Assembly: GCA_036268875.1 (NCBI GenBank)
Contig: DATATI010000014.1
Span: forward strand, 124,001 to 188,000
Length of the DNA: 64,000 nt
Direction: 5' to 3'
DNA from: Polyangia bacterium
GTDB lineage: Bacteria; Myxococcota_A; Polyangia; Fen-1088
Made by a program: the position numbers and the translations under genes. The notes under the pieces were generated by a model. It saw only the letters and a list, made by a program, of their open reading frames with translations, did not search any database and was not told the DNA's origin. Positions 56,973-64,000 of this stretch are shown in pieces. The number at the start of each line of letters is the position of its first letter. Position 1 is the first letter of the stretch.

Positions 56973-57857
56973 ATGGGGATCTTTTCGCGCCCGGTGAAGA
57001 ACGAAGGCGGGATGGGTTTCCTCGAGACCCGGTCGGCGCGGCTGGCGACGGTATATCTGCCGCTGGGTATTTTTCTGTTCGTGTTGCTCTTTCCGTTCTA
57101 CTGGATGGCCGTCACCACGTTCAAGAACAAGGACGAGCTTTACGACTTCAAGCGCTTTAACCCATTTTTCACGCTGCACCCCACGCTGGACAACATCAAG
57201 AAGCTGCTGTTCGACACCCAGTACCCCGAATGGCTGTGGAACACCATGCTGGTGTCGTTCGTGTCGACGTTCGTTTCGCTCGGCTGTGCGGTGATGGCTG
57301 CCTACGCGATTGAGCGCCTGCGCTTTCGCGGCAGCCGCTACACCGGCATGTCGATCTTTCTGGCGTACCTGATCCCGCCTTCCATTCTGTTCATTCCGCT
57401 GGCCACCATCGTGTTCAAGCTGGGCGTGTTCGACACGCGGCTGGCCTTGATCCTGACTTACCCGACGTTCCTGATCCCGTTTTGCACCTGGCTGCTGATG
57501 GGTTACTTCCGGACCATCCCCTACGAGCTGGAAGAGTGCGCGCTGATCGACGGCGCCACCCGCTGGCAGATCCTGATCAAGATCGTGCTGCCTCTGGCGG
57601 TACCGGGGCTGATCTCGGCCGGCATCTTCGCCTTCACGCTGTCGTGGAACGAATTCATCTATGCCCTGACCTTCATTTCATCGTCCGAAGTGAAGACCGT
57701 CCCCGTCGGCGTGGTGACCGAACTGGTCGAGGGCGACGTGTACCACTGGGGCTCGCTGATGGCCGGCGCGCTGTTCGGATCGCTGCCGGTGGCGATCCTG
57801 TATTCGTTCTTCGTCGAGCACTACGTCGCGGGCATGACCGGCGCCGTTAAAGAATAA
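56973..57857 (+). CDS. Carbohydrate ABC permease, MalG/UgpE type
   Basis: 294 residues, ATG 2 bases after the previous stop. Six helices; MalG features LFPFYWMAVTTFKNKDEL, WNTMLVSFVSTFVSLGCA, EAA loop ELEECALIDGATRWQILIKI and LSWNEFIYALTFISS. It completes the importer with 53452-56970. Confidence 0.93.
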   Translation: MGIFSRPVKNEGGMGFLETRSARLATVYLPLGIFLFVLLFPFYWMAVTTFKNKDELYDFKRFNPFFTLHPTLDNIKKLLFDTQYPEWLWNTMLVSFVSTFVSLGCAVMAAYAIERLRFRGSRYTGMSIFLAYLIPPSILFIPLATIVFKLGVFDTRLALILTYPTFLIPFCTWLLMGYFRTIPYELEECALIDGATRWQILIKIVLPLAVPGLISAGIFAFTLSWNEFIYALTFISSSEVKTVPVGVVTELVEGDVYHWGSLMAGALFGSLPVAILYSFFVEHYVAGMTGAVKE

Positions 57858-57874
57858 CGGCGTCGCCGGCGGGG

Positions 57875-58486
57875 TCAACGATGACCACCGGCATCGTGAA
57901 CGGTGGCGATGAGGACCGTCTCGTTGTACGGGAACAGCCCGCCCGCCCACGCAATGAACGGAAACGAATAGCAACGACTAACCTCAAGACCGACTGTATG
58001 CGCAAGACGGCGAAGCGCGGATTCGTCGAAGAACTCGACGTGCGTTGGATCGGATCGGAAGCCAGCCCTTTGTGGAACGATGAAGACAACGCGACCGCCC
58101 GGGCGGACGAGAGGAAGATATTCCGTGACCAGCGCCGCGGCCTCCGAAAAGGTCATGTGCTCGACCACGTGGGCCACCAGCAAGGCATCGAACCGATGCG
58201 ATTGAGCGAAATTCGATGAATGGAACTCTTCGGGCGTGAACGCTTGCAGGCCCCGCGCGCGGGCCCGCTCGACGGTCGCCGCGGAATGATCGACGCCCAC
58301 GCCGTTTCCGTTCAGGTGCGACAGATTGCGACCGACTCCGCAACCCAAATCCAGGACAAAACCCAAGTCCAGTCGTCTGATGTGCCACCGATAGGGCCGT
58401 TGCACGTCGAGCAGCCGACGCCACCCGCGGTCGAACCCCTCCAACCGCTCCGCGTAAGAAACGTCGCGCGTGTCCCCCGTCGTCAC
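57875..58486 (-). CDS. Class I SAM-dependent methyltransferase
   Basis: 203 residues from a GTG overlapping the stop of the upstream gene (58483). SAM motif I FVLDLGCGVGRN, motif II VGVDHSAATVERA, motif IV DALLVAHVVEHM, then LPLVRPGGRVVFIVPQ. The Methyltransf_11-like fold with HVVEHM is common for small-molecule, lipid-carrier or glycan methylation. It is translationally coupled to the polytopic protein, so probably acts in the same surface-glycan pathway. Confidence 0.88.
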   Translation of the reverse strand: MTTGDTRDVSYAERLEGFDRGWRRLLDVQRPYRWHIRRLDLGFVLDLGCGVGRNLSHLNGNGVGVDHSAATVERARARGLQAFTPEEFHSSNFAQSHRFDALLVAHVVEHMTFSEAAALVTEYLPLVRPGGRVVFIVPQRAGFRSDPTHVEFFDESALRRLAHTVGLEVSRCYSFPFIAWAGGLFPYNETVLIATVHDAGGHR

Positions 58487-60372
58487 GGCGTCCCCAGGGC
58501 GTGTCGACCCGATGGCGGAATCCAGCAGGTGCGGGCCCGGGTCCCGGCGTCGTCGCAGCTTCCCAGCGTCTGAGCTTTCTTGCAGATCGGCGTGGCAGAC
58601 GCGGCGTCCTTCGGGCAGGCCACACGCGCGGGTTCGTTGGGCGGAAAGTAACTGCGATCCATCTTCGCAAATCCTTCCGGCCCCAGCTTCGGGAAGCCTG
58701 CCAGGACCACGCCCGGAGGACCATCGTGCCCAGCGGCGAAGATCGGTCGGCAGCCCGCATAGAGATACCAGATCGGTTCGTCCACATAAGTCGGCACGAT
58801 TGGTTCGCCCATGCGCGCCCCAAATTCCTCGCGACAGTTGATCTGATATTGGCCGTTGTTGAGATTGGCTATTTCCTTCTGCGGAAGGCGGTAAAAAATA
58901 AATCCCACCGTTGAAAAGACCCCCGCCATGACGGGGGCCAGGATCACGATCGATAGCAGAGAGGCCCGCGGCAGTCTCGACGCGACGATGAGAGCGATCA
59001 TTGGCACCAGAAATCGCCCCGCGGTCACGAACCGGTGGCCTTCGTAAGTTCGCCCATTGACCTCGAAGCAAAGAAACAGCGTCAATCCCGCCGTCGCCAC
59101 GACCAGGACATACAGCGCCAGCAGGGAAGGCGCGTTCGGAGTCGCTCTGTCTCGCCACGAAAGATAGGCGACAACCAGCGCTGGAATGATCAGGGAGCCC
59201 TCGTCCAGCAGCAGCAGCTCCCAGCCCTCGGGGTCCAGGTCCAGCGGCAACCCGGGCGCCGCGAAGCGCGGCAACCGGGGCCAAAGCCAGCTGGCGTGCT
59301 GGATGGGACCACCCGGAGCGATGGTGCCAGCCAAGAAAAAATTCACCAGCAACGCCGCCGCCGCCAACCCGACCAGGACCAGCGCGCCCCGCCAGCGCGT
59401 CGCGCCCAGGAGTTCAGGCCATCCCAGCCACAATCCGAACAAAGCCGCGCCCATGATCACCGTCGAGATCTCGTCGGTGATGGAGCCAAGCGCGATGAGC
59501 GGCCCCAGCATCGCGAGCATTCCCCAGCCCGGCACACGCTGCTGCGTCCGATCGCGGGCCAGCCGGGCGACGTGGCTCAAGACCGCCAGAAGGACGACGC
59601 CGGCGATCATGCAGTGTGGGCGAAAGCTCAACGAAAGGTTGTTGAAGTCCGACTCGCCTTCGAAGGGTCCCAGACCGCTGCCCTGATTCTTCGATCGAAA
59701 CGTCATCGGCCCCGCCAGCAGTGGGACCAAGGACGCCAGCGCGGAGGTCGCCGGCGGCCAGTGACACAGCGCCCGAAAGATCAGCGCCGCGATACCCCCG
59801 GCGATGGCCGACTGGAGATCGTGCGCCAAAGATAGAGCGCGAGAGGCGCTCATCGTCGCCAAGGACAGCGACTGGAGCAACGCCGCGAACAGATCCCCTC
59901 CCAGGTGATAGCGAAAGGCGGCGGCCCGTGGATCGTAGACGTTTCGAAAAGGCATCCGCTGGACGCGCAAGCTCGCGGTGAAGGGCACATGCCACTCCCG
60001 ATCCCACATCCAATACTCGGACGACACGATCATGCTGACTGCGAAGGCGATACCCGCGGCGAGCGCCAGTGCCGCGACATCGCGGCGGGAGAGCCTCCCG
60101 AGCGGGCGGATGATGGCCCTCCCGGCCTTCGAGCGCCGGGTGGCTATTCCGGCGACGAGCGCCAACAGAAGGCCGGTGCGCACGAAGGCGACCATCTCGA
60201 CCCTGAACAGATAGGTGAGCGCGAAGCTTGCCAAGAGATCGCAAGCGAAGACCAGTCCGATCACGGCGGCCAGATCGAGAGCGCTCGCACGCTCGTCGCG
60301 GAGCAGGATCACCAGCGCCGCCAGCGGCACGAGATAAAGCACGCAGGCGAGAACGCTCAGCGAGGTGAGCAT
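58483..60372 (-). CDS. Polytopic membrane protein, GT-C-like
   Basis: 629 residues with about a dozen membrane helices and a soluble C-terminal ~130 residues containing several cysteines (CREEFGARM, CRPIF, CPKD, CKK, CDD). The first long loop has SEYWMWDREWHVPFTASL, and acidic residues placed there resemble the catalytic loop of GT-C glycosyltransferases that use lipid-linked sugars. I recognise no named family, so the glycosyltransferase idea rests on topology and neighbours only. It diverges from the GT2 genes across 132 bases. Confidence 0.65.
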   Translation of the reverse strand: MLTSLSVLACVLYLVPLAALVILLRDERASALDLAAVIGLVFACDLLASFALTYLFRVEMVAFVRTGLLLALVAGIATRRSKAGRAIIRPLGRLSRRDVAALALAAGIAFAVSMIVSSEYWMWDREWHVPFTASLRVQRMPFRNVYDPRAAAFRYHLGGDLFAALLQSLSLATMSASRALSLAHDLQSAIAGGIAALIFRALCHWPPATSALASLVPLLAGPMTFRSKNQGSGLGPFEGESDFNNLSLSFRPHCMIAGVVLLAVLSHVARLARDRTQQRVPGWGMLAMLGPLIALGSITDEISTVIMGAALFGLWLGWPELLGATRWRGALVLVGLAAAALLVNFFLAGTIAPGGPIQHASWLWPRLPRFAAPGLPLDLDPEGWELLLLDEGSLIIPALVVAYLSWRDRATPNAPSLLALYVLVVATAGLTLFLCFEVNGRTYEGHRFVTAGRFLVPMIALIVASRLPRASLLSIVILAPVMAGVFSTVGFIFYRLPQKEIANLNNGQYQINCREEFGARMGEPIVPTYVDEPIWYLYAGCRPIFAAGHDGPPGVVLAGFPKLGPEGFAKMDRSYFPPNEPARVACPKDAASATPICKKAQTLGSCDDAGTRARTCWIPPSGRHALGTP

Positions 60373-60456
60373 AGGCGCTCGCTCTTAGCCGAAAAGCTTC
60401 GATCTGGCAAGCACTGGCCTCCCGCGGGCGCGCGGCGATCGCCGGCGGCGCCTCGG

Positions 60457-60484
60457 CCGCGTCGCCTTCAAAACGGCGACGCGG
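60457..60484. promoter_or_regulatory. Perfect 10-bp inverted repeat before GT2 gene
   Basis: CCGCGTCGCC - TTCAAAAC - GGCGACGCGG, 21 bases before the ATG of the first GT2 gene, in the divergent spacer. Could be an operator or a leader hairpin that controls translation. Confidence 0.4.
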
Positions 60485-60504
60485 TCCTGTAGCATTCGCG
60501 CGCG

Positions 60505-61440
60505 ATGTATCGGGGCCTCACGGTGGCAGTCGCGATTCCCGCCTACCGGGCGGAGTCGACGATTGGGAAGGTCATCGCAACCCTCCCGTCCCTTGTTGAC
60601 CACATCGTCGTCGTCGACGACGCCTCGCCGGACGGACTGGCGAAGCAACTGGAGGCCATTGACGATCCCCGCCTCACGGTGGTCCGCCACGGAAGGAATG
60701 GTGGCGTGGGCGCTGCGATGAAGACCGCCTTTGAGCGGTGTTTGGAGTTGAACGTCGACGTCGTCGTCAAGATGGATGCCGACGGTCAAATGGATCCAGC
60801 AGCACTGCCAGCGCTGCTGGACGCTCTGATCGATACCGGCTGTGACTACGCCAAGGGGAATCGGTTCCTTGATGGGGCGGCCCTCGCCGCCATGCCTCGT
60901 CTGCGATTCCTGGGCAACCTGGCGCTGACGTTCTTGACCAAAATGGCGTCAGGATATTGGCACATCTTCGATCCGCAGAACGGCTATGTCGCCTGCCGGT
61001 CGACGATTCTCAGGCGGTTGAACCTGGCGGCGATCGCGAATGACTACTTCTTCGAAAACGACATGTTGATTCATCTCAATATCCTGCAGGGTCGAGTGGT
61101 GGACGTGCCGATGCCCGCTCGCTACGGGGACGAACGGTCGTCGATGCGCATCGGCATCATCTTGCGGCGATTTCCGGCGCGGCTGCTGGGCGGCTTTTGG
61201 AGACGCATCCTGCACCGCTATGTACTGCGGGATTTCTCGCCGGTGGCGTTGTTCCTGTTCATGGGAACGCCGCTGCTGCTGGGCGGGGCTCTCTTCGGAG
61301 CCTGGGCTTGGTACGAGTCCTGGAAGAGCGGCGTCGTATCCTCGACCGGCCGCGTGATGCTTTCGGCTCTGCCGATCGTCCTTGGATTTCAGCTGATCCT
61401 GCAAGCCATCTTGCTGGACATCAATTCAAGTCCTCGATGA
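60505..61440 (+). CDS. GT2 glycosyltransferase, polyprenyl-phosphate sugar transferase-like
   Basis: 311 residues. GT-A fold: VAVAIPAYRAESTIGKVIAT, VVVDDASPDG, RHGRNGGVGAAMKTAF, the metal-binding MDADGQMDP, then FDPQNGYVACR. Two C-terminal helices (about 245-268 and 285-305). This plan matches dolichyl/undecaprenyl-phosphate hexose synthases that charge lipid carriers at the membrane. Its stop overlaps the next gene's start (ATGA). Confidence 0.9.
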   Translation: MYRGLTVAVAIPAYRAESTIGKVIATLPSLVDHIVVVDDASPDGLAKQLEAIDDPRLTVVRHGRNGGVGAAMKTAFERCLELNVDVVVKMDADGQMDPAALPALLDALIDTGCDYAKGNRFLDGAALAAMPRLRFLGNLALTFLTKMASGYWHIFDPQNGYVACRSTILRRLNLAAIANDYFFENDMLIHLNILQGRVVDVPMPARYGDERSSMRIGIILRRFPARLLGGFWRRILHRYVLRDFSPVALFLFMGTPLLLGGALFGAWAWYESWKSGVVSSTGRVMLSALPIVLGFQLILQAILLDINSSPR

Positions 61441-62501
61441 TCGCACCGGCGCCAAGGTCGGCCCCTGTCCGATGTGCGATCGTCATCGTCAACTACAACG
61501 GCGAAGCTTTCGTAGCCCAAGCCGTTCAGTCGGCGCTGTCTCAGACCGTCCGGCGGGCCGCGCTCGAGGCTTTCCCCGTGGTGGTGGTCGACAACGCGTC
61601 GACCGACAGATCTCTCGCCGTCCTGCGAACGTTTGGTGAGGAGATCGTGTTGATCAGCTCGCTTGAGAACACCGGCTTCTCGGGCGGCAACAACCTGGCC
61701 TTCGCCCGGATCCCCGGCGCCGAAAGCTACGCGCTCCTCAACCCGGACGCCGCGGCCGATCCCGATTGGCTGGAAGAGCTGCTTGCCTGCGCTGGGCGCC
61801 ACCCGAATTGGGGTTTTGTCGGCGCCAACATCAGAGACTCCAACAGGCCCGGAGTTCTGGACAACGTCGGGCTCTGCATGGCGCTCGACGGTACGGTTCG
61901 AGGGCGCGGCCGTGGCGAACCGGATGACGGCCGCTATCGAGAGGAACGTCCCATCCTGCTGGCCAGCGGCTGCGCGATGCTGCTGAGCGGAGCCGCGTTG
62001 AGCGCCGCGGGCGGCTTTGACGAGAGCTTCTTCTGCTACTGCGATGACGTGGAGCTTTGTCTTCGCCTGAACTTGCTCGGCTACTCGGGCTGGTTCGCCC
62101 CCGCCGCCCGATCGAGTCACCGCTTTTCGGCCAGCGTGGGCCACACCTTCTCGGCGTTCAAGGCGTACCACGTCGAGCGCAACCGCTATTGGGTCGTTGC
62201 CAAGTGCTTTCCTTGGCCGGCCATCCCCGTTGCCTTGGCCGCAAGCGCGGTTCGGTACTTGTGGTCGGCCCTCGCCGTAAGCGGCAACCATGGCCCAGGG
62301 GCTCGGGCCGTCGCCAGCACCGGTCTCTACCCGGTGGTGAGCGCCGTCGCCCGCGCACACCGCGACGCGATTCTGGGGTTGCCGGAGGTCTTGCGGCACC
62401 GCCGAGTGGAGCGCTCGCGCCGCTCGCTCGGCATGGCCGAGTTCCTCGCGCGCTGGCGCCGCGACTACCTGCCTATGCGCACCGCGGTTCATCTCGAGTA
62501 A
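61437..62501 (+). CDS. GT2 glycosyltransferase, rhamnosyl/WbbL-like
   Basis: 354 residues. AIVIVNYNGEAFVAQAVQSA, VVVDNASTDRSLAVL, ENTGFSGGNNLAFARI, LLNPDAAADPDWLEEL, and FFCYCDDVELCLRLNLLGYS with the acidic acceptor motif. WbbL-type enzymes add rhamnose or similar deoxysugars to surface polysaccharide; the donor here is not known. Coupled to the previous GT2 gene. Confidence 0.9.
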   Translation: MIAPAPRSAPVRCAIVIVNYNGEAFVAQAVQSALSQTVRRAALEAFPVVVVDNASTDRSLAVLRTFGEEIVLISSLENTGFSGGNNLAFARIPGAESYALLNPDAAADPDWLEELLACAGRHPNWGFVGANIRDSNRPGVLDNVGLCMALDGTVRGRGRGEPDDGRYREERPILLASGCAMLLSGAALSAAGGFDESFFCYCDDVELCLRLNLLGYSGWFAPAARSSHRFSASVGHTFSAFKAYHVERNRYWVVAKCFPWPAIPVALAASAVRYLWSALAVSGNHGPGARAVASTGLYPVVSAVARAHRDAILGLPEVLRHRRVERSRRSLGMAEFLARWRRDYLPMRTAVHLE

Positions 62502-62519
62502 CATCGCCAACTCCGCCGG

Positions 62520-63659
62520 ATGGTCGAAACTCCAGAGAAGACTGTGGCCGTCGACGCTCAGCCTTCGCGCCACGGGCACCCGAGGGGCTCCTTGTGGTCC
62601 GCGCTCTTCCACCCCTCGTTATCGCTCGAGGCGGCGCTCGCGCGGCGGCATGACAACTTCCTGCTGCTGCGCTTCGTCGCGGCCAGCATGGTGCTCTTCG
62701 GTCACAGCTACATCCTCAGCGGCGGGCCGGGCGCGCGCGACTTCGTGGCGCGTGCAGCGCTGGGGCCGGGCGTGTACACGGGCTCCCTGGCCGTCGACGT
62801 CTTCTTCATCATCAGCGGTTTTCTGATCGCCGGCAGTTACGTCAACCACGGAAACCTCGAGACATTCCTTCGCGCTCGATTCTTTCGTCTGGTGCCCGCC
62901 TACGCCGTCTGTCTCGTGGCCAGCGCTTTCGTGCTCGGACCATTCGTCACCAAGCTCCCACTCGGCGAGTACCTGCGGGCGCCCGCGACGTTCCACTACG
63001 TCACGAAGAACCTGCGCCTCGAGCCCGAGCTGCAATGGGGCCTTCCCGGGGTGTTCGAGAGCAACCCCTATCGGAACGTGACCAACGGCTCAATCTGGAG
63101 CCTGCCGGGGGAGGTCTGCATGTACCTGTGGGTGGCGACCTTGGGCGTGGCGACGGTCTTGCGCCGACGTTCGCTCGCCAACGCCGTCCTCGTCGCTTGC
63201 CTCGTCGTCGGACTGCTCGTTCCTGAGGAGCTGCCCTTCGTCCCCGCGGCCGTCTTCGTGCGGCCGGCAGGGTTCTTCATGGCCGGGATGTTCTGCTACC
63301 TCAACCGCGCACAGAGCCCGATCCGGACGGACGTCCTGCTCGTCCTCGTCGCCGCGTGCATCTTCACCCACCACGTCGCCGTCCTCGGGCCGGCCTTCGC
63401 GTACGTCTTCGCCACCGCGCTGGTATACGGGGTTCTGTGGTTCGCGTACCGTCCGCGCCTCGGCTTCTACAATCGGTTTGGCGACTATTCGTATGGCGTC
63501 TACCTGTGGGGATTTCCCATGGAGCAGCTCGTCGTCCACGTCCATGGTCGGCCGACGTCGCCGCCCGTGTGCTTCTGGTCCGGGCTCCTTCTCACCGTGC
63601 TGTGCGCCGTCATCTCCTGGCACCTCGTCGAAAAGCCTGCCCTTCGTTGGAAGGGATGA
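62520..63659 (+). CDS. OafA/YrhL-type membrane acyltransferase
   Basis: 379 residues with about ten helices. RHDNFLLLRFVAASMVLFGH carries the acyltransferase-3 R-x10-H signature, followed by VDVFFIISGFLIAGSY, FLRARFFRLVPAYAVC and NGSIWSLPGEVCMYL. Family members acetylate (or otherwise acylate) surface sugars. It starts 18 bases after the WbbL-like gene and belongs to the same glycan operon. Confidence 0.93.
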   Translation: MVETPEKTVAVDAQPSRHGHPRGSLWSALFHPSLSLEAALARRHDNFLLLRFVAASMVLFGHSYILSGGPGARDFVARAALGPGVYTGSLAVDVFFIISGFLIAGSYVNHGNLETFLRARFFRLVPAYAVCLVASAFVLGPFVTKLPLGEYLRAPATFHYVTKNLRLEPELQWGLPGVFESNPYRNVTNGSIWSLPGEVCMYLWVATLGVATVLRRRSLANAVLVACLVVGLLVPEELPFVPAAVFVRPAGFFMAGMFCYLNRAQSPIRTDVLLVLVAACIFTHHVAVLGPAFAYVFATALVYGVLWFAYRPRLGFYNRFGDYSYGVYLWGFPMEQLVVHVHGRPTSPPVCFWSGLLLTVLCAVISWHLVEKPALRWKG

Positions 63660-63680
63660 CCGGTTGCCGGGCGCTCTCGG

Positions 63681-64000
63681 CTATTCGCCCAGGTACGCCG
63701 CCTGGATGCTGGGATTTTGCAGCAGCGCCTGCGCTTGGTCGTGCAGCGTGATGTGGCCGGTCTCCAGCACATATCCGCGGTGGGCCAGCTTCAAGGCCAT
63801 GCGGGCGTTCTGTTCGACCAGCAAGATGGTCACCCCTTCCTGGTTCAACTGTTTGATCACCTCGAAGATGCGGGCGACGATCAGCGGTGCCAGGCCCAGC
63901 GACGGCTCGTCGAGCAGCAGCAGCTTGGGCCGGCCCATCAGCGCGCGAGCCACCGCCAGCATCTGCTGCTCCCCGCCCGACAGCGTCCCGCCGGCCTGTC
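63681..64000 (-). CDS. livF: Branched-chain amino acid ABC ATPase, C-terminal part
   Basis: The gene enters from the right edge. What is visible starts at the signature ([18 protein letters not shown]), with Walker [17 protein letters not shown]-loop region [20 protein letters not shown] and the LivF end [14 protein letters not shown]. LivF is one of the two ATPases of the Liv importer; the rest would lie outside the window. Confidence 0.93.
   Translation of the reverse strand, partial: QAGGTLSGGEQQMLAVARALMGRPKLLLLDEPSLGLAPLIVARIFEVIKQLNQEGVTILLVEQNARMALKLAHRGYVLETGHITLHDQAQALLQNPSIQAAYLGE

Overview
The window is GC-rich bacterial chromosome, most likely from the Myxococcota (delta-proteobacterial lineage). 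The pointers are two PilZ-type proteins (one with two copies of the Myxococcus-type TIGR02266 domain), a DUF1844 protein, a two-domain FKBP lipoprotein, a von Willebrand (VWA) lipoprotein and frequent GTG/TTG starts. No rRNA, tRNA, CRISPR array, phage or transposase gene was seen. Genus cannot be assigned from the sequence alone.

Layout. 0-9 kb: the end of a glycogen-debranching enzyme, a DUF1223 protein, a sugar-type SDR dehydrogenase, a small cysteine-rich secreted peptide of the bufferin (BufA2) type, a STAS protein, modAB without modC, a TamB/AsmA-like giant and a PilZ protein. 9-18 kb: UDP-glucose dehydrogenase divergent from a sugar nucleotidyltransferase; a minus-strand run (ParB-like, HAD, double FKBP, SRPBCC, TruC); then a TIGR02266/PilZ protein and a large fusion of a degenerate aspartoacylase domain to a RimK-associated protease. 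18-24 kb: a CPBP protease whose stop codon lies in the terminus of a 377-bp nested palindromic element, a serpin lipoprotein, ClpB, DUF1844 and a small conserved-looking protein.

24.2-36.1 kb is one continuous co-directional array of twelve genes, mostly overlapping by 4 bases. It is a complete Bat (MoxR/VWA) complex (moxR, DUF58, a short BatD-like protein, two VWA proteins, TPR BatC, BatD, BatE) running into murI, a [2Fe-2S] ferredoxin, a benzoate-CoA-ligase-like enzyme and an ArsC-fold protein. After it come a VWA lipoprotein and a DUF2126/transglutaminase protein.

41.8-57.9 kb is a sugar-acid catabolic island. It holds 5-dehydro-4-deoxyglucarate dehydratase, glucarate dehydratase, a galactarate/altronate-type dehydratase, an outer-membrane porin, an SDR, uronate isomerase (uxaC), a NitT/TauT-type ABC importer and a Tat-exported carbohydrate ABC importer with its own MalK-type ATPase. 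Together they would take hexuronates and aldarates in and carry aldarates to 2-oxoglutarate semialdehyde. No dedicated transcription factor, uronate dehydrogenase or semialdehyde dehydrogenase lies inside the window.

57.9-63.7 kb is a surface-glycan segment (methyltransferase, polytopic GT-C-like protein, two GT2 glycosyltransferases, OafA-type acyltransferase), followed by the end of livF.

The least explained signals are in the spacers: the 377-bp element, a second palindrome family present twice (19.3 and 51.2 kb), and a 42-bp repeat present twice with identical flanks and a compensatorily changed hairpin (38.3 and 50.0 kb).
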